A DNA stretch of 64,000 nucleotides, from contig CP005974.1 in assembly GCA_000940995.1 (NCBI GenBank), positions 496,001 through 560,000 of the forward strand, given 5' to 3'. The position numbers were made by a program, and so were the translations under genes. Every line of letters begins with the position of its first letter. The first letter of the stretch is position 1. The notes beneath the pieces were generated by a model. It was not told where the DNA came from. It made no database searches and worked only from the letters and a program-made list of their open reading frames with translations. Below, piece after piece: positions 41,650-49,713 of the stretch. This DNA is from Photobacterium gaetbulicola Gung47. GTDB lineage: Bacteria; Pseudomonadota; Gammaproteobacteria; Enterobacterales; Vibrionaceae.

Positions 41650-42561
41650 TTAGGCGGCAGCCAGCACCACCCCCGCGGCGAACAGCAAGTTGGTCAGCAA
41701 AGCGCATTTGACCATGGTCGCCATCATCGGGCGCAGGGCCGCACCGTCAGCCGATTGCAGTACCTGTTTGCCGTGTTTGAACAGCAGCGGGGCACTGAGG
41801 ATAAACAGCCAGCCGAACGGCGAATGCAGCTCCAGCAAGGCAAACAGTGCCAGACACAGCACGCTGCCAACCAGCAAGAAAAGGTGGTACTTGCGGCCCC
41901 ATTCCGGCCCCATGCGAACGGCCAGAGTCAGTTTTCCGCACTCGCGATCGTTGTCGATATCGCGCAGGTTGTTGATATTGAGCACGCCCACGGCCAGCAG
42001 GCCACAGGCCGTTGCCGGCAGCATAATGATCGAATCAATCTGTCCGGCCTGCAGGTAATAGGTGCCTGCGACACCTAGCCAACCGAAGAACATTAATACC
42101 GAAAGATCGCCCAAGCCACGGTAGCCGTAGGGCTTATTGCCTACGGTGTAGGCGATTGAGGCGACAATCGCCATCAGGCCGAGCAGCATGAAACCAACCA
42201 TATCCTGCAGGTTGTTGGTGGCGATGAAGATCAGGCTCAAGCCGCTGATTGCCGTCAGGGCAATATTGAGCAGCATGGCCTTGCGCATGGCTCCTGGGGT
42301 GACCAGACCTGACTGCATGGCGCGCTGCGGTCCCAGCCGCTGGTCGTTATCCGTGCCTTTTACCGCGTCACCGTAGTCATTGGCGAGGTTGGAGAGAATT
42401 TGCAATAACAGAGCGGTCAACAGGGCCAGGCCTGCTATGACTGCGGAGAAACTTCCTTGCCATCCTGCTACTGCACTACCACAAACAATTGAGGCGATGG
42501 CCAGGGGCAGGGTCTTCGGCCTTGCCGCATCGAGCCAAATTGTGAGAGAAGATGATTTCAT
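41650..42561 (-). CDS. menA: 1,4-dihydroxy-2-naphthoate octaprenyltransferase
   Basis: Membrane UbiA-family prenyltransferase that attaches the octaprenyl tail in menaquinone synthesis. 303 residues with about eight or nine membrane segments. The first Mg-pyrophosphate motif is NDYGD at 61-65 (ILSNLANDYGDAVKGTD) and the second is NNLRDIDNDRECGK. It lies between hslVU and rraA, the E. coli order. Confidence 0.95.
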   Translation of the reverse strand: MKSSSLTIWLDAARPKTLPLAIASIVCGSAVAGWQGSFSAVIAGLALLTALLLQILSNLANDYGDAVKGTDNDQRLGPQRAMQSGLVTPGAMRKAMLLNIALTAISGLSLIFIATNNLQDMVGFMLLGLMAIVASIAYTVGNKPYGYRGLGDLSVLMFFGWLGVAGTYYLQAGQIDSIIMLPATACGLLAVGVLNINNLRDIDNDRECGKLTLAVRMGPEWGRKYHLFLLVGSVLCLALFALLELHSPFGWLFILSAPLLFKHGKQVLQSADGAALRPMMATMVKCALLTNLLFAAGVVLAAA

Positions 42562-42650
42562 AATGTGATTTACCGATAACCGAGTAGGTGCTTATTATGG
42601 CGTAACTGTAGCAGGGGGCAACTTTATCGCCACTTTGTTTGTTTGAGAAC

Positions 42651-42681
42651 AAAAAAACGGCACCCGCTGGGGGTGCCGTTT
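42651..42681 (-). terminator. hslVU terminator
   Basis: Perfect 11-base stem AAACGGCACCC / GGGTGCCGTTT with a 5-base loop, followed on the minus strand by T. Confidence 0.88.
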
Positions 42682-42702
42682 GTTGTCATGCGCTGGGATG
42701 GA

Positions 42703-44034
42703 TCACAGGATGAAGCGGCTGAGATCTTCGTCTTCGACTAGCTCGCCCAGGCGTGATGTCACGTAGGTATCGTCGATCACAATCTTGTCGCCGGATTTCT
42801 CAGAAGCGTCGTAAGACAGCTCTTCCATCAGACGTTCCATCACCGTGTGCAGCCGGCGGGCACCGATATTCTCGGTACGTTCGTTCACCTGCCATGCCGC
42901 TTCGGCCAGCTTGTTGATCCCGCTCTCGGCAAACTCGATGTCCACCGACTCGGTTGCCATCAGGGCTTTGTACTGCTCGGTCAGAGACGCATTCGGCTCG
43001 GTCAGGATGCGCTTGAAGTCGTTGCTGGTCAGGGCTTCCAGCTCTACACGGATCGGCAGACGGCCCTGCAGCTCAGGGATCAGGTCTGATGGCTTGGCCA
43101 CTTGGAAAGCACCAGAGGCCACGAACAGGATGTGGTCGGTACGTACCATGCCGTGCTTGGTTGAGACTGTGCTGCCTTCAACCAGCGGTAGCAGGTCGCG
43201 TTGGACACCTTCGCGCGATACATCCGGGCCGGAGGTGTCGCCGCGTTTACAGATCTTGTCAATTTCGTCGAGGAATACGATACCGTTGTTCTCGACCGCG
43301 AAGATCGCCTGCTCTTTGAGCTCTTCCTGGTTAACCAGCTTGGCGGCTTCTTCTTCGGTCGCGGCTTTCATCGCGTCCTTGATTTTCATTTTTCGCTTCT
43401 TGGTGGTGTTGCCCGCCAGGTTCTGGAACATGCCCTGAAGCTGGTTGGTCATCTCTTCCATGCCTGGAGGCGCCATGATCTCGACACCCATTTGCGGGGC
43501 GGCAACATCAATTTCGATTTCCTTGTCATCCAGCTTGCCTTCACGCAGCTTTTTGCGGAATGACTGGCGGGCCGAAGAGTTGTTGTCGGCTTCTTCGTTC
43601 TGGCCCCAGGCATCGCGTGCCGGCGGCAGCAGGATATCCAGGATACGGTCTTCGGCCAGTTCTTCGGCGCGGAAGCGCACTTTTTCCATCGCCTGTTGGT
43701 GGGTCATCTTCACTGCGACATCCGTCAGATCGCGAATGATGGTTTCGACTTCTTTACCCACGTAGCCCACTTCGGTGAACTTGGTGGCTTCGACCTTGAT
43801 GAACGGCGCATTGGCCAGTTTGGCCAGGCGGCGGGCAATTTCGGTTTTACCGACACCGGTTGGGCCGATCATAAGAATATTCTTCGGGGTGACTTCGACA
43901 CGCAGCTCTTCAGGGAGTTGCATGCGGCGCCAGCGGTTACGCAGGGCAATGGCCACTGCACGCTTAGCTTTGTCCTGACCGATAATGTGGCGGTCAAGCT
44001 CATGGACGATTTCGCGAGGAGTCATTTCAGACAT
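42703..44034 (-). CDS. hslU: HslU, ATPase subunit of the HslUV protease
   Basis: AAA+ unfoldase that feeds substrates to HslV. 443 residues: Walker A GPTGVGKT at 57-64, an inserted I-domain (about 110-240), Walker B in GIVFLDEIDKICKR, and the C-terminal EDLSRFIL tail that docks into HslV. It begins 9 bases after hslV and is translated from the same heat-shock mRNA. Confidence 0.98.
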   Translation of the reverse strand: MSEMTPREIVHELDRHIIGQDKAKRAVAIALRNRWRRMQLPEELRVEVTPKNILMIGPTGVGKTEIARRLAKLANAPFIKVEATKFTEVGYVGKEVETIIRDLTDVAVKMTHQQAMEKVRFRAEELAEDRILDILLPPARDAWGQNEEADNNSSARQSFRKKLREGKLDDKEIEIDVAAPQMGVEIMAPPGMEEMTNQLQGMFQNLAGNTTKKRKMKIKDAMKAATEEEAAKLVNQEELKEQAIFAVENNGIVFLDEIDKICKRGDTSGPDVSREGVQRDLLPLVEGSTVSTKHGMVRTDHILFVASGAFQVAKPSDLIPELQGRLPIRVELEALTSNDFKRILTEPNASLTEQYKALMATESVDIEFAESGINKLAEAAWQVNERTENIGARRLHTVMERLMEELSYDASEKSGDKIVIDDTYVTSRLGELVEDEDLSRFIL

Positions 44035-44043
44035 AGCCCTTCC

Positions 44044-44571
44044 TTATTTCTCTTCAAGCTCTTCAATGGTGTGGAACTGGTTGGTGAAGACGCAGATATC
44101 ACCGGCAATTTTCAGTGATTTCTCGGCGATTTCGCGGGCGCTGAGATCGGTGTTCTCCAGCAGGGCTGTTGCTGCGGCTTGGGCGAAGTTGCCGCCTGAG
44201 CCAATGGCGATCAGGTCGTTTTCAGGCTGAACCACATCACCGTTACCTGTGATGATCAGCGAGCCGGTCTCATCAGCGACGGCCAGCAGGGCTTCCAGTT
44301 TGCGTAGCATACGGTCGGTACGCCAGTCTTTTGCCAGTTCCACTGCCGCTTTTAGCAGGTGGCCTTGGTGCATTTCCAGCTTGCGCTCGAAACGCTCGAA
44401 TAGGGTGAAGGCGTCCGCTGTACCGCCGGCAAAGCCAGCCAGCACTTTGTTGTTGTATAAACGGCGCACTTTGCGGGCGTTACCTTTCATAACGGTGTTG
44501 CCCAGGGATACCTGGCCATCACCAGCGATAACGACTTTACCGTTTCGACGAACAGATACGATAGTTGTCAC
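44044..44571 (-). CDS. hslV: HslV, proteolytic subunit of the HslUV protease
   Basis: Proteasome-beta-like peptidase, 175 residues. The active-site threonine is Thr2, exposed after Met removal (MTTIVSVRRNGKVVIAGDGQ), with Lys34 in KGNARKVRRL. It forms double hexamers with HslU caps and degrades misfolded proteins under heat stress. A strong sigma-32-type promoter lies just upstream. Confidence 0.98.
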   Translation of the reverse strand: MTTIVSVRRNGKVVIAGDGQVSLGNTVMKGNARKVRRLYNNKVLAGFAGGTADAFTLFERFERKLEMHQGHLLKAAVELAKDWRTDRMLRKLEALLAVADETGSLIITGNGDVVQPENDLIAIGSGGNFAQAAATALLENTDLSAREIAEKSLKIAGDICVFTNQFHTIEELEEK

Positions 44572-44625
44572 GGTCTTACCTCTTTTGGTCTGCTCCGGCC
44601 AATTGCCGGTCTCGATATATTGCAG

Positions 44626-44654
44626 ATCTGGGGACGGGGTGAAGAAGTTTCAAG
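44626..44654 (-). promoter_or_regulatory. Sigma-32 (heat-shock) promoter of hslVU
   Basis: On the minus strand: CTTGAAA (44654-44648), 14 bases, CCCCAGAT (44633-44626). The -35 is an exact match to the sigma-32 consensus and the -10 differs from CCCCATNT by one base. It lies 55 bases before the hslV start, as expected from E. coli. Confidence 0.88.
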
Positions 44655-44699
44655 GGGAAAAAGAAAAGGATGAAGGGTAAAGGCGGGAGTGGTTGTGAT

Positions 44700-44807
44700 G
44701 CTTGTTGAACACAGAATTAAATTTCAAAGACGCATAAATACAATCCCTGTAGCTCTAACTCACCTTCCATGGTGAGTAAGCTTTGAAATTTAACCCTGTG
44801 AACAAGC
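44700..44807. repeat. Inverted-repeat element between ftsN and hslV (MITE-like)
   Basis: Left arm 44700-44729 and right arm 44781-44807 are inverted copies. They share GCTTGTT, then CACAG (with GAA extra in the left arm), then two unmatched bases, then 13 perfect pairs TTAAATTTCAAAG / CTTTGAAATTTAA. Between them lies a second hairpin ACTCACC / GGTGAGT (44758-44764 and 44771-44777). The element has no open frame. It resembles a small non-autonomous palindromic element of the ERIC or MITE kind, though it does not match the ERIC consensus I know. Confidence 0.6.
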
Positions 44808-44844
44808 TGAAAAAATAGGTTAATTTTCCATATCTTGCTGTTGC

Positions 44845-45438
44845 TTATTCCCAGAACCAGATCGCGCATGGCTCGATACCGGCACGGCGCAGCTGGTTGC
44901 GATCACTCTCCGCCTTGCGCTTTTGCGGGTACGGGCCGAGCACCACCCGGTACCAGTTGCCTTTTTCGCCCTGGCTGACCTTGACTTGGCTGGTCAACCC
45001 CTGGAAGGCAATCATCGCCTTGCGCTCTTCGGCTTGGCTCTCGCTGCGGTAGGCGCCGCACTGCATCAGGTACGGGCGGGTAGGAGCTTGCTCTTTCTTG
45101 GCTTCAACCTGGACTTCCTTGTTTTCCAGCTCTTCGATGTAACGCCACTTCTCCTCCGGCTTCGGCGGTAGCGGCTTGGTCGTTTTGGGCGTGGTCACAG
45201 GTTGCGGTTTGACCGGCTTGGCCGGCTCAGACTTGGCTGCCGGTGGGCTGGTTTTCGGCTGAGATTGGGGCGCCGGGTTGGCGGACAGGAAGTACAGTCC
45301 ATAGCCCAAGGCACCGACCAAGCACAGGGCGACAGCGGCCCATTTGAACGGGAAACCATTACTTGGGGCTTGATTGCGGTTGCCACGGGGTTTCTTGGCG
45401 GCGGCTCGGCCGCGTTTGACGTAATCTTTGGTAGCCAC
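44845..45438 (-). CDS. ftsN: Cell division protein FtsN (compact form)
   Basis: Late divisome protein that triggers septal peptidoglycan synthesis. 197 residues, well short of the 319 of E. coli, but complete: a basic cytoplasmic start (ATKDYVKRGRAAAKKPRG), one membrane segment at about 33-52, a Pro/Lys-rich linker, the essential periplasmic E motif LPPKPEEKWRYIEELENKE at 90-108, and a SPOR domain at about 121-197 with the disulfide cysteines Cys127 and Cys191. The long Gln-rich linker of E. coli is absent. Short FtsN forms are usual in vibrios. Followed by the inverted-repeat element and then hslVU. Confidence 0.93.
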   Translation of the reverse strand: MATKDYVKRGRAAAKKPRGNRNQAPSNGFPFKWAAVALCLVGALGYGLYFLSANPAPQSQPKTSPPAAKSEPAKPVKPQPVTTPKTTKPLPPKPEEKWRYIEELENKEVQVEAKKEQAPTRPYLMQCGAYRSESQAEERKAMIAFQGLTSQVKVSQGEKGNWYRVVLGPYPQKRKAESDRNQLRRAGIEPCAIWFWE

Positions 45439-45566
45439 GGTGTTGATCAGTTTAAGATGATTAGAATAAACCTATGGTACAAATTTGCGTCAGCTCTGAC
45501 CAGACCTTGCGATGCATCCTGACTTTCAGGTTGCACCGTAAGGCATGGGTTTTGTGAGCTCGCCCT

Positions 45567-45604
45567 AAAAAAACAGCCAATACGGCCGGTTAGGGTTAAT
45601 TGGC
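45567..45604 (-). terminator. cytR terminator
   Basis: On the minus strand: stem GCCAAT / ATTGGC around a 17-base loop, then TG and seven T. The distal arm overlaps the cytR stop codon. Confidence 0.55.
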
Positions 45605-46600
45605 CGGTGGCGCGGCACTTTCCCTGATGACCAGCTTGGCATCGAGCAGGCGAGAGCCGGAGGCGATATCTTTGCCCTTGAGGATATCGAGCAGCATCAG
45701 CATCGACTGGCGGCCGATCTCATAGCGCGGCTGGGAGACTGTGGTCAGCGGCGGATCGCAGTATTCGGCAAACTGGATGTCATCGAAGCCGACAATCGAC
45801 AGGTCTTGCGGTACCCGGAAGCCCAGTCGCTTGGCCTGCTGCATGGCACCAATGGCCATGACATCGTTGTGGCACAGCAGGGCGGTTGGCGGTTCCGGCA
45901 GCGACAGCAGCGCGGTCACGGCCCGGGCACCACCGGCAAAGCTGAAATCACTCTTGACGGTATACGCCGGATTCAACTCGGCCCCGGCGCGGCGCAGTGC
46001 CTGCTGGTAACCCTGCGAGCGGAACTGGCACAGGGCGGCACTGTCGGGACCGGCAATTTGGGCGATGTGCTTGTGGCCCATCTGGGTCAGGTAGTTGACG
46101 GCCTCGAAGGCTGCGGTCAGGTTATCGATATGGACGGTCGGCAGCTCGAGCTCCGGCGCAAATTCACACGCCATAACCATCGGCGGCAAGTTCTTCTGCT
46201 CGGGTTTGCTGACATCAAAGGGCAGGTCGGTGCCGAGCAGTAACATCCCGTCAGCTTGCTTGGTGAATACGAGGTTTACGAATGAATTCTCGCGGGTTTT
46301 CTGTTGCCCGCTATCGCCAAGCAGGACCAGGTAGCCATGCTCCATTGCCGCTTCTTCGATACCGCGAATGATTTCGGTGAAATAGGGATCACAGATATCG
46401 GGTACGATAGTGACGATGGTTTTTGATTCGTTGCGACGTAGATTCCTAGCCAGTGAATTGGGTGAATAGCCAGCATCCATGACAGCTTGCTCGACCTTTT
46501 TCCGGGTCGATGCTGACACTTTTTCCGGGTTCATCAGGGCACGGGAAACCGTGGCCGTCGAGACACCGGCGAGCTGGGCAACATCCTTCATTGTCGCCAT
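45596..46600 (-). CDS. cytR: LacI-family regulator CytR
   Basis: 334 residues. The helix-turn-helix is at 4-23 (MKDVAQLAGVSTATVSRALMNPEKVS), followed by the periplasmic-binding-protein-like effector domain (from about 61). CytR represses nucleoside uptake and catabolism genes together with CRP and is released by cytidine; in Vibrio it also affects competence, chitin use and biofilm. Placement between priA and ftsN is the conserved one. The match to CytR rather than another LacI member rests on sequence resemblance and gene order. Confidence 0.92.
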   Translation of the reverse strand: MATMKDVAQLAGVSTATVSRALMNPEKVSASTRKKVEQAVMDAGYSPNSLARNLRRNESKTIVTIVPDICDPYFTEIIRGIEEAAMEHGYLVLLGDSGQQKTRENSFVNLVFTKQADGMLLLGTDLPFDVSKPEQKNLPPMVMACEFAPELELPTVHIDNLTAAFEAVNYLTQMGHKHIAQIAGPDSAALCQFRSQGYQQALRRAGAELNPAYTVKSDFSFAGGARAVTALLSLPEPPTALLCHNDVMAIGAMQQAKRLGFRVPQDLSIVGFDDIQFAEYCDPPLTTVSQPRYEIGRQSMLMLLDILKGKDIASGSRLLDAKLVIRESAAPPAN

Positions 46601-46772
46601 AGTTAAGGTTCCTCTCTATTATTTTTCTCTCTTTTGCCGCTGGGGGATCATGGCCAAAACGGCCGATACCTGAGCCAGCGAGCTTGTTATTGTAGGCTGT
46701 CTGCCGGGGATTAAACATGCTTTAAACAGCATAAATTACATCCGATATGTGATGTACGTCGCATTGTTCATT

Positions 46773-48974
46773 TTAAGTTAAATCTTGCGGTTCGACATCA
46801 ATTGACCAGCGGATCTTCTTGGCGAGGGGCAGCAGGGCAATCGCCGGCTTGGCGACCGACAGCCATTGCTGCAGCGCCCTGCGGCTCGGTGCTTGCAACA
46901 GCAGCTGCCAGCGGTAGCGCCCCGCCCGGCGAGCCAGTGGAGCCGGGTTGGGCCCCATCACCTGAGTATCCTGGCTGGCGACAGGGCTGGTCTCGAAAAT
47001 CCCCCGTACCTGCTGCAGAAACTGTTCGACCAGCTCGCTCTGGTTGGCCTCGGCCCGAAGCAGGGCGAGGTAGGTAAAGGGCGGCAGCCAGGCCTGCTTG
47101 CGCTCGTTCAGGGCCTCGGCGGCAAAGTGGTCATAGCCCCTGTAGAGCAGCGATTGCAGTAGGGCATGTTCCGGGTGGTGGGTCTGCAGGACCACCTCTC
47201 CGGGCTTGCTGGCCCGGCCCGCGCGCCCGGCAACTTGGATAAACAGCTGCGCCAGGCGCTCGCTGGCCCTGAAATCGTTGCTGAACAATGCGCTGTCGAC
47301 ATCAAGCAGCGCAACCAGAGTGACATCGGGGAAATGGTGCCCCTTGGCCAGCATCTGGGTACCAATCAGGATTTGGTACTCGTTGTTGCGAATTGCCTCG
47401 AGGTAATTCTCTAGGCTGCCCTTGCGCCGGGTGCTGTCGCGGTCGATACGTACTGTCTTGAAGGTTGGAAAGAGCGTCTCGAGCTGCTGCTCGAGCTGCT
47501 CGGTACCGACCCCGACCGCGTTGAGCTGGGTCGAGCCACACTGGCCGCAATGGTGCATCATCGGCCGCTGGGTGGCGCAGTGGTGGCAGCGCAGTTCGCC
47601 GCTCTGCTGGTGGAAGGTGTAGTAGGCATCGCAGCGCTGGCATTCGGCCAGCCAGCCACAGTCATGGCAGATCACCGCCGGGGCGAAGCCGCGGCGGTTG
47701 AGAAACAGCATTACTTGGTTGCCGGCCTCGAGGTGCTGGCGCATCCGGGCGATCAGCGGGGCGGATAACCCGGCCTCGAGGAACTGTCCCTTGACGTCGA
47801 GCACGCCGTGGCGGGCGGCCTGCGCCGAGCCCGCCCGGCGCGACAGGATCAGGTGGTGGTACTTGCCGCTCTTGGCGTTGTGCAGGGTCTCCAGCGCCGG
47901 GGTGGCCGAGCCGAGGACTACGGGGATATTGGCCTGGCTGGCGCGCATTACCGCCAAGTCTCTGGCATGGTAGCGCAGGCTGTCTTGTTGCTTGTAGGAA
48001 GCGTCATGCTCCTCGTCGACAATAATGATGCCGAGGTTGGCAAACGGGGTGAACAGCGCCGAGCGGGTGCCGATGATGATTCCGGCCTGGTTGTCCCGGC
48101 CAGCGAGCCAGGCCGACAGGCGCTCGGTGTCGTTGAGCCCGGAGTGGATGGTTTCCAGCGGCACATTGAAGCGGCGGCGGAAGCGGTTGATGGTCTGCGG
48201 GGTCAGGCCTATCTCGGGGACCAGGATCAATGCCTGCTTGCCGGCGGCCAGCACCGGTTCGAGCAGGTTGAGATAGACCTCGGTCTTGCCCGAGCCGGTG
48301 ACGCCTTCGAGCAGGTAGCAGCCGAAATCCGGGTTGGCGTTGACGCTGGCAATGGCCAGGGCCTGCTCTTCGTTGAGCCGGGGCTTCTCCTCGGTGACGG
48401 CAAACTGAGACAGCCAGTGGCGCAGGGCAGGGGTTTGCTCGATGGCTTCGATCCAGCCTTTATCGGCCAGTGCTTTAAGGGTCGCACTGCTAACCTCTTC
48501 GGCCAGCATGGCCTCGTGGCTCAGCGCGCCCTGGCGCAGCATGGTCAAGGCTTGGACCTGGCGCGGGGCGCGCTTGAGGGTGGTCAGCGGCTGATTGTGG
48601 CCACTTTCGGTCAGCTGCCACATTTTCAGTGCCGAGGGGGCGGCCTCGCGGCCTTTGCGCAGTAGGGCGGGCATGGCGTTGGCCAGGCTGTCGCCGAGCG
48701 GGTATTGGTAATATTGGCTGGCCCAGGTCAGCAGCTTGAACAAGCTCGGCTCCCACAGCGGAGCCGAATCTAGTACGGTGTGGATGGGCTTGAGCTGGTT
48801 GATGGCAAAGTCGGAGGTATCGGTCAGTGCCATTACGATTCCGACCAGTTGCTGGCGCCCGAACGGCACTTTGACCCGCCCGCCGACGACAGGCTGCTGG
48901 CCGGGCTTGACCAGGTAATCAAATTGCTTGTCTAGGGGAACAGGAAGGGCCACTCGGGCAATGTTGGGCGTCAT
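46773..48974 (-). CDS. priA: Primosomal replication-restart helicase PriA
   Basis: Superfamily 2 helicase that reloads the replisome at stalled or recombined forks. 733 residues: N-terminal fork-binding domain (about 1-110), winged-helix region, Walker A GVTGSGKT at 224-231, the DEEH box (IIIVDEEHDASYKQQ), and a zinc-binding region with paired cysteines (CHDCGWLAECQRCDAYYTFH, LRCHHCATQ, HCGQCGST). The helicase C-terminal motif QVAGRAGRASKPG follows. Full length. Divergent from rpmE. Confidence 0.97.
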   Translation of the reverse strand: MTPNIARVALPVPLDKQFDYLVKPGQQPVVGGRVKVPFGRQQLVGIVMALTDTSDFAINQLKPIHTVLDSAPLWEPSLFKLLTWASQYYQYPLGDSLANAMPALLRKGREAAPSALKMWQLTESGHNQPLTTLKRAPRQVQALTMLRQGALSHEAMLAEEVSSATLKALADKGWIEAIEQTPALRHWLSQFAVTEEKPRLNEEQALAIASVNANPDFGCYLLEGVTGSGKTEVYLNLLEPVLAAGKQALILVPEIGLTPQTINRFRRRFNVPLETIHSGLNDTERLSAWLAGRDNQAGIIIGTRSALFTPFANLGIIIVDEEHDASYKQQDSLRYHARDLAVMRASQANIPVVLGSATPALETLHNAKSGKYHHLILSRRAGSAQAARHGVLDVKGQFLEAGLSAPLIARMRQHLEAGNQVMLFLNRRGFAPAVICHDCGWLAECQRCDAYYTFHQQSGELRCHHCATQRPMMHHCGQCGSTQLNAVGVGTEQLEQQLETLFPTFKTVRIDRDSTRRKGSLENYLEAIRNNEYQILIGTQMLAKGHHFPDVTLVALLDVDSALFSNDFRASERLAQLFIQVAGRAGRASKPGEVVLQTHHPEHALLQSLLYRGYDHFAAEALNERKQAWLPPFTYLALLRAEANQSELVEQFLQQVRGIFETSPVASQDTQVMGPNPAPLARRAGRYRWQLLLQAPSRRALQQWLSVAKPAIALLPLAKKIRWSIDVEPQDLT

Positions 48975-49064
48975 ATTTAACCGCTAAATCCGCATCTACT
49001 AAGATAGAGAAGTGTACCTTGCCCGGCGTCAGGCGGCAAAGCGGCGAAAAAAGGCGCATATCGG

Positions 49065-49093
49065 TTGATCTGGGCTGCGCGATTGATTACTAT
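49065..49093 (+). promoter_or_regulatory. rpmE promoter
   Basis: TTGATC (49065-49070), 17-base spacer, TACTAT (49088-49093), then a GC-rich discriminator (ACGCCGCC). About 110 bases upstream of rpmE. Confidence 0.7.
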
Positions 49094-49207
49094 ACGCCGC
49101 CTGAATTTGGCGTATTGGCAATGTCGCCGTTACGCTTGTTATTAACGACGTGTGGTGCCCGGCTTTGGATCGGGAGAGCGACACGGCCTTACTTTTGAGG
49201 TTATCCC

Positions 49208-49420
49208 ATGAAACAAGGTATTCACCCAGAGTACACAGCAGTAAACGCACGTTGTTCTTGCGGCAACACTTTCGTATTTAACTCTACTATGGGTAAAGAC
49301 ATCAACCTTGATGTATGCGACAAGTGTCACCCATTCTACACTGGTAAGCAGCGTCAGGTTAGCTCTGGTGGTCGTATCGACAAATTCAACAAGCGTTTCG
49401 GTGCGCTTTCTAGCAAGTAA
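49208..49420 (+). CDS. rpmE: 50S ribosomal protein L31 (zinc form)
   Basis: 70 residues. It bridges the ribosomal subunits. The zinc ligands Cys16, Cys18, Cys37 and Cys40 are present, so this is the C+ paralogue, replaced by a cysteine-free form under zinc starvation in bacteria that have both. The ATG follows GAGGTTATCCC. A single-gene unit with its own promoter and terminator, between priA and the malic enzyme gene. Confidence 0.98.
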   Translation: MKQGIHPEYTAVNARCSCGNTFVFNSTMGKDINLDVCDKCHPFYTGKQRQVSSGGRIDKFNKRFGALSSK

Positions 49421-49437
49421 TTGCCAGATGAATTTCG

Positions 49438-49468
49438 AAAAAAGGGATGCGCAAGCATCCCTTTTTTT
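49438..49468 (+). terminator. rpmE terminator
   Basis: Perfect stem AAAGGGATGC / GCATCCCTTT with a GCAA tetraloop and seven T. Confidence 0.9.
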
Positions 49469-49713
49469 ATGCCCGTTTTTTATCCCACGTTTTACCCGCT
49501 TTATACCTAATCTGCATGTCTCGGCCCGTGGCGCTGGTAAATCACACCGAGAGTTATCCGTCAGGCCGCCATATTCCCCTCAGGTGTCGGGCATTCCGCC
49601 CGGGAATCATTGGATCGACCAGATGTTCGGTGCTAGGATTTCGTGCTGCCATAGAATATGATCTATGTCTAAATTCCAAAATAAAGTCACCTCCAGTCAG
49701 GATTTCGAACACT

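Noticed and set aside
41516..41707. N-terminal extension of rraA into menA
   Set aside because: It overlaps the end of menA and has no family resemblance; the 161-residue form is the standard RraA.
49447..49713. 89-codon N-terminal extension of the malic enzyme
   Set aside because: It begins inside the rpmE terminator and does not resemble the family; MSEDFRQQAL at 49714 is the usual start.
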